From positions 1 through 8,387 of the forward strand of contig JARCMB010000259.1 in NCBI GenBank assembly GCA_030248825.1: a stretch of 8,387 nt of DNA, given 5' to 3'. This DNA is from Pseudanabaenaceae cyanobacterium MP8IB2.15 (GTDB lineage Bacteria > Cyanobacteriota > Cyanobacteriia > Pseudanabaenales > Pseudanabaenaceae). Below, in pieces: positions 5,806 to 8,387 of this stretch; position 1 is the first letter of the stretch; each line of letters starts with the position of its first letter. A model generated the notes under the pieces. It saw only the letters and a list, made by a program, of their open reading frames with translations, was not told the DNA's origin and did not search any database. A program made the translations under genes and the position numbers.

Positions 5806-6183
5806 ATGCTTGACGCTTTATTTGAGTTTTCTCGATCGAACTGTATTGGTATTTGTGCTTTTCTGGTTCCAGCGAATTTACTGGCGACCCTGCAAACCTT
5901 GATCATGTCTGGATTACGTCGTCCTCAGTCCCAGATGCGACTAATTACAGGATGTTCGATCGTTTACGCTCTAGTAATGGTTTTGCACGTCTACACTTGG
6001 TTTGCGGCGGGGGTGGTAATGATCCCGACTTATGTGTTGATGAGTCTGGGCTGTACGTGTTTGGCGATCAATCTCGGCGTGATTGCTCTGCCGATCGGAA
6101 TGTCTAATCTCCTCCGCAGCATCTGGATCGCTGTCAGTTATCAGCTATCAGTATTTCAGCGATCGATTCTTCAGAGATCGTAA
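5806..6183 (+). CDS. Small membrane protein of unknown function, three predicted helices
   Basis: Not a family I can name. The 125-residue product has three hydrophobic segments: about 13-34 (CIGICAFLVPANLLATLQTLIM), 46-69 and 70-98. A basic loop, GLRRPQSQMR (36-45), between helices 1 and 2 would lie in the cytoplasm by the positive-inside rule. No enzymatic or transporter motif is visible. The first residues (MLDALFEFSRSNCIGICAFLVPANLLATLQT) are followed by well-formed helices without interruption, so the gene looks intact. It starts 15 bp after the Uma2-family gene, so co-transcription is possible. The last ~17 residues (SYQLSVFQRSILQRS end) are encoded by degenerate heptamer repeats that overlap the 3' end of the convergent pentapeptide gene by 50 bp, so the native C-terminus may once have been shorter. 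Function is unknown. Confidence 0.7.
   Translation: MLDALFEFSRSNCIGICAFLVPANLLATLQTLIMSGLRRPQSQMRLITGCSIVYALVMVLHVYTWFAAGVVMIPTYVLMSLGCTCLAINLGVIALPIGMSNLLRSIWIAVSYQLSVFQRSILQRS
6134..6154. repeat. Degenerate heptamer tandem repeat (TCAGTTA-like) in a convergent gene overlap
   Basis: Three abutting heptamers, TCAGTTA (6134-6140), TCAGCTA (6141-6147) and TCAGTAT (6148-6154), are followed by two looser TTCAG copies (6155-6159, 6170-6174). The first TCA is the complement of the TGA stop of the pentapeptide gene, and on the plus strand the run encodes YQLSVF of the membrane protein. Short tandem heptamer repeats are a known feature of cyanobacterial genomes; assignment of this short run to that class is inference. 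Confidence 0.5.
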
Positions 6184-7447
6184 GTTGGCTTGGAATGATC
6201 TGAACTAAGGCATGATGATTACCCTTGTTGCCATTACCATTACCATTAATCCCATTATGCGTAGATGGGATGTATAGCATATCCTCAGGCGATTTGAGCT
6301 GTGATGGATGCAGATGGACTCCAGTTAAAACTGTGCCGTTTAAACTACACAAACTCAGATTCACATGATCGAGATTGGCATAGCTGAGGTTGGCTCCATC
6401 TAAGTTTGCCCCATCCAAATTTACACCGCTCAGATCGGTTTCAGATAGATCTGCGTCCCTGAGATCGGCATGGCTGAGATTGGCAAAACGGATGATCGAT
6501 CGACTCAGATTGGCATGACAGAGATTGACATAACGTAAGTCACAATGCCGCAGGTCAACATCCTCAAGATTTGCTGACGACAGATCGGCTTTGAATAATA
6601 CAGAGCAATTTAAGTCCGCTCTCGCTAAATCGGCTTTAGATAGCCGAGCTGAGCTGAGATCGGACGATCTTAAGTTTACTGCCATCAGTTTGGCTTGAGT
6701 TAAATCGGCATGACTGAGGTTGACTCTAATCAGTTTGGCAAAACTGAGTTTGGCTCTCGTTAAGTTTGCGCCCTGAAGATTGGCTCCAGTCAAGTCTGCA
6801 CCTTTAAGATCGGCATTGGTAAAAATCGTTCCGCTCAAGTTAGCAAGACCAAGGTCGGCATCCTGAAAATTAGCATCTTGGCAGTTAGTTTCAGTTAAAT
6901 CTGCACCTTCGATCGAAGCCCCACTCAAATCGGCTCCTGCCAAATCTGCTAAACTCAAATCTGTTCCTGCTAGGTTAGCTTTGCGTAAATCTGCTCCAAT
7001 CAAGTCTGCTGCCATTAGATCGGCTCGGCTCAAATTAGCTAGACTCAAATTAGCCAGACTCAAGTTTGCTAAGCTCAAATTAGTCCGAGATAAGTCAGAT
7101 TGACTCAGATTTGCGAGGTTCAAGTTTGCCCCACTCAAATTCGCCAAACTCAAATATGCACCTTTAAGGTTTGCTCCACTTAAGTTAGCTTTTTCCAGAT
7201 TTGCTCCTTCTCGGTCTTGTTGCTGGGTGGGCAAATTTACCAATCTCAGGTTGACTTTGCTAAGGTGGACCCCTGACAACCTAGCTCCAGTCAAATCTGT
7301 GTGTGATATGTTGGCATGGCTCAGATTTGCTCGCGCCAGATTAGCCCCAGGTAAGTCAATCCAACTGAGATCCGCTTCACTCAGATATGCTTCCGTGAAG
7401 TTCCGTTGCCCCAGTTTGTATTGCTGGATCAGTTCACTAGCTTCCAT
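6134..7447 (-). CDS. Pentapeptide-repeat protein, about 72 repeats
   Basis: A 437-residue protein of A(D/N)LXX repeats, which fold into a right-handed quadrilateral beta-helix. A short N-terminal helix (MEASELIQQYKLGQRNF) is of the kind that often opens cyanobacterial pentapeptide proteins. Repeats with the central Leu/Phe run in one phase from Phe17 to Leu72 (12 repeats). They break at the PTQQQDREG linker, then run from Leu84 to Leu379 (60 repeats) shifted by two residues. Polar faces are rich in Ser, Asn, Asp and Arg. The tail (381-437) leaves the repeat, contains an Asn/Gly/His-rich stretch (397-412), and ends with an acidic helix ISEESIAEILIADN. No signal peptide, membrane segment or fused kinase domain is present. 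Pentapeptide proteins act as scaffolds or as DNA mimics on gyrase; which of these applies here cannot be told. TAGAAT on the minus strand (7464-7469) may be its -10 element. Confidence 0.92.
   Translation of the reverse strand: MEASELIQQYKLGQRNFTEAYLSEADLSWIDLPGANLARANLSHANISHTDLTGARLSGVHLSKVNLRLVNLPTQQQDREGANLEKANLSGANLKGAYLSLANLSGANLNLANLSQSDLSRTNLSLANLSLANLSLANLSRADLMAADLIGADLRKANLAGTDLSLADLAGADLSGASIEGADLTETNCQDANFQDADLGLANLSGTIFTNADLKGADLTGANLQGANLTRAKLSFAKLIRVNLSHADLTQAKLMAVNLRSSDLSSARLSKADLARADLNCSVLFKADLSSANLEDVDLRHCDLRYVNLCHANLSRSIIRFANLSHADLRDADLSETDLSGVNLDGANLDGANLSYANLDHVNLSLCSLNGTVLTGVHLHPSQLKSPEDMLYIPSTHNGINGNGNGNKGNHHALVQIIPSQLTISEESIAEILIADN
6231..6248. repeat. Hexanucleotide microsatellite (CCATTA)3 in the pentapeptide gene tail
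   Basis: Three perfect CCATTA copies on the plus strand, read on the minus strand as AATGGT-type codons for the Asn-Gly repeat at about residues 400-406. A nearby related copy (CCCATTA at 6251-6257) suggests the run expanded from an imperfect ancestor. Its hexamer unit keeps the reading frame if it slips. Confidence 0.7.
7031..7075 (-). repeat. Three 15-bp units encoding identical SLANL pentapeptides
   Basis: Residues 125-139 of the pentapeptide protein are SLANL three times in a row, encoded by near-identical 15-bp units. Most other repeats in the protein have diverged, so this is probably a local recent duplication. Confidence 0.7.
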
Positions 7448-7463
7448 TTATTGAGCCAAGTGG

Positions 7464-7469
7464 ATTCTA
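7464..7469 (-). promoter_or_regulatory. Putative -10 element TAGAAT of the pentapeptide-repeat gene
   Basis: On the minus strand TAGAAT stands 16 nt before the ATG at 7447. The same hexamer lies upstream of leuC (3518) and of the Uma2-family gene (4926). No strong -35 is visible and no clear ribosome site follows. The rest of the 122-bp gap to the Kir gene (7448-7569) shows no gene and no convincing terminator. Confidence 0.3.
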
Positions 7470-7569
7470 CTCTGAAGCTAAAAGTCAGGTTATTACTAGT
7501 CTACTCTCCTTCATGATCTAGCATTCAGCCTGTATTACGCCAGCTACAAATAGCCTAATTCTGAAAAAA

Positions 7570-8387
7570 TTAAGTTGAAACCGTGTCATGAAATCGATCG
7601 TAGTCAATGCGGCGGCGACCGTCGGGCAGCCTAGAAACGATATCGACAAACTTAGCATTCCACTGAATCTCTTGCCATATATACGAATGTCGCGCATGAA
7701 CTGTTTGAGCAAAAGTTTCATCTATTCCTGCCAGTGTGATCACGATTTCAACCTCTTGTTCGCATAAAGCTTCTAATGTCATGTCATATAGAGGACTGCT
7801 TTCATCGATCTGGTGCATCGCCGTCCAAGTGATTGCAAAAATCGGTGACTGATTACGGGTGAATTTGAGATCGTAAAATCGTCGAATAAATTCCCCTTCG
7901 GCAGTTGTTTCATTCCTGACCAACACTGCACCCATTCTGGCTTCCAAAATTTGATTTAACCGTTCGTTGGCAGCCCTAAACATCAAGGTTGGAACACCGT
8001 TATGGGAATTCACCACAACAGTTCGACTAAACATGACTCTAGCAGTGGGGCGCGCAAACCGTGCAAACATTAGCCCTGTTGCCATCGCTACTCCTAGCAA
8101 TCCTACTAGAGCCTCGATCGCGACAATCATATTGGCATAGAGAGTCTGTGGATACATCGCCCCGTAACCAATCGTTGCCATCGTCTGGACGCTGAATGAA
8201 AAATAATCCATAAACGAACCAGGCGTAGCATTTTTAATGCAATCTCCACCTGCTATATACGCCAAGGCAAATAGACAATTCGCTGCAATATAAATCAGGC
8301 AAGTTAACCCCAAAAAACCCCACCACGAAATCGTCAGCAGCAAATGGTAATTGTCGCTCCAACTGGATTTAGGTAAACCAACTCGGA
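7570..8387 (-). CDS. Inward-rectifier-type potassium channel (KirBac-like), 5' end outside window
   Basis: A potassium-selective channel of the inner membrane. From the right edge the frame reads RVGLPKSSWSDNYH and continues without a break into LLLTISWWGF, so the TTG at 8343 is not the start and the gene extends beyond 8387; 271 residues are visible. Prokaryotic Kir channels are about 300 residues, so perhaps 25-35 are missing. In order: the amphipathic slide helix (SDNYHLLLTISWW), TM1 (WWGFLGLTCLIYIAANCLFA), pore helix (FMDYFSFSVQTMA), the selectivity filter TIGYG, TM2 (ANMIVAIEALVGLLGVAMATG), then RPTARVMFS leading into the cytoplasmic immunoglobulin-like domain that gates the pore. The domain ends with the family's closing features: GIDETFAQTVHARHSY, FVDIV and DGRRRIDYDRFHDT. 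The filter and both helices are intact. The gene lies 122 bp upstream of the pentapeptide gene on the same strand, with no sign that they act together. Confidence 0.9.
   Translation of the reverse strand, partial: RVGLPKSSWSDNYHLLLTISWWGFLGLTCLIYIAANCLFALAYIAGGDCIKNATPGSFMDYFSFSVQTMATIGYGAMYPQTLYANMIVAIEALVGLLGVAMATGLMFARFARPTARVMFSRTVVVNSHNGVPTLMFRAANERLNQILEARMGAVLVRNETTAEGEFIRRFYDLKFTRNQSPIFAITWTAMHQIDESSPLYDMTLEALCEQEVEIVITLAGIDETFAQTVHARHSYIWQEIQWNAKFVDIVSRLPDGRRRIDYDRFHDTVST

Noticed and set aside
6200..7447. Tandem DNA repeat array or satellite
   Set aside because: The 15-bp periodicity is fully explained by the pentapeptide-repeat coding sequence.
7555..7573. Possible terminator after the Kir gene (TAATT...AATTA with a T-run on the minus strand)
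   Set aside because: The stem is only five A/T pairs and not followed by a proper U-tract; too weak to call.
7518..7721. Minus-strand ORF of 67 codons at the end of the Kir gene
   Set aside because: It overlaps the conserved Kir C-terminus in another frame.

Overview
The window looks like a piece of a cyanobacterial chromosome. The hexamer CGATCG (core of the HIP1 palindrome) occurs more than 20 times in 8.4 kb, and one full HIP1 copy (GGCGATCGCC) is present. The gene content also fits: a large pentapeptide-repeat protein, a Uma2/DUF820 protein with a coiled-coil tail, a DUF433 protein and a prokaryotic Kir channel. The genus cannot be fixed from the sequence alone.

Layout, left to right. 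(1) 1-122, minus: the first ~40 codons of a probable tyrosyl-tRNA synthetase gene running off the left edge, divergent from (2) 202-2121, plus: a class A penicillin-binding protein with glycosyltransferase and transpeptidase motifs intact. It is followed 16 nt later by (3) 2138-2680, plus: a small exported protein of unknown function, probably co-transcribed. (4) 2734-3424, plus: a decayed toxin-antitoxin locus. The DUF433 antitoxin-like gene carries an in-frame TAA at its 20th codon. It abuts a 15-codon stub of a DUF5615 (PIN-like) toxin gene, which stops one base before the ATG of an unrelated 109-residue gene. (5) 3581-4903, plus: the large subunit of 3-isopropylmalate dehydratase (leucine synthesis), with no leuD next to it. 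(6) 4939-5790, plus: a Uma2-family protein whose tail is built from five 21-bp repeats. (7) 5806-6183, plus: a small three-helix membrane protein whose end overlaps by 50 bp the convergent (8) 6134-7447, minus: a pentapeptide-repeat protein with about 72 repeats. (9) 7570-8387, minus: an inward-rectifier-type potassium channel, cut by the right edge.

Most genes are single transcription units of housekeeping or accessory type, and there is no evidence that the window forms one functional system. The most informative region is 2734-3424, where two separate lesions (a nonsense codon and a truncation) have dismantled a DUF433/DUF5615 pair and left a small gene of unrecognised family directly at the junction. 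The convergent overlap at 6134-6154 holds degenerate heptamer repeats that form the ends of both genes.

No tRNA, rRNA, CRISPR array, insertion sequence or convincing hairpin-plus-T-run terminator was seen. All family assignments are from reading motifs by eye; no database search was run.
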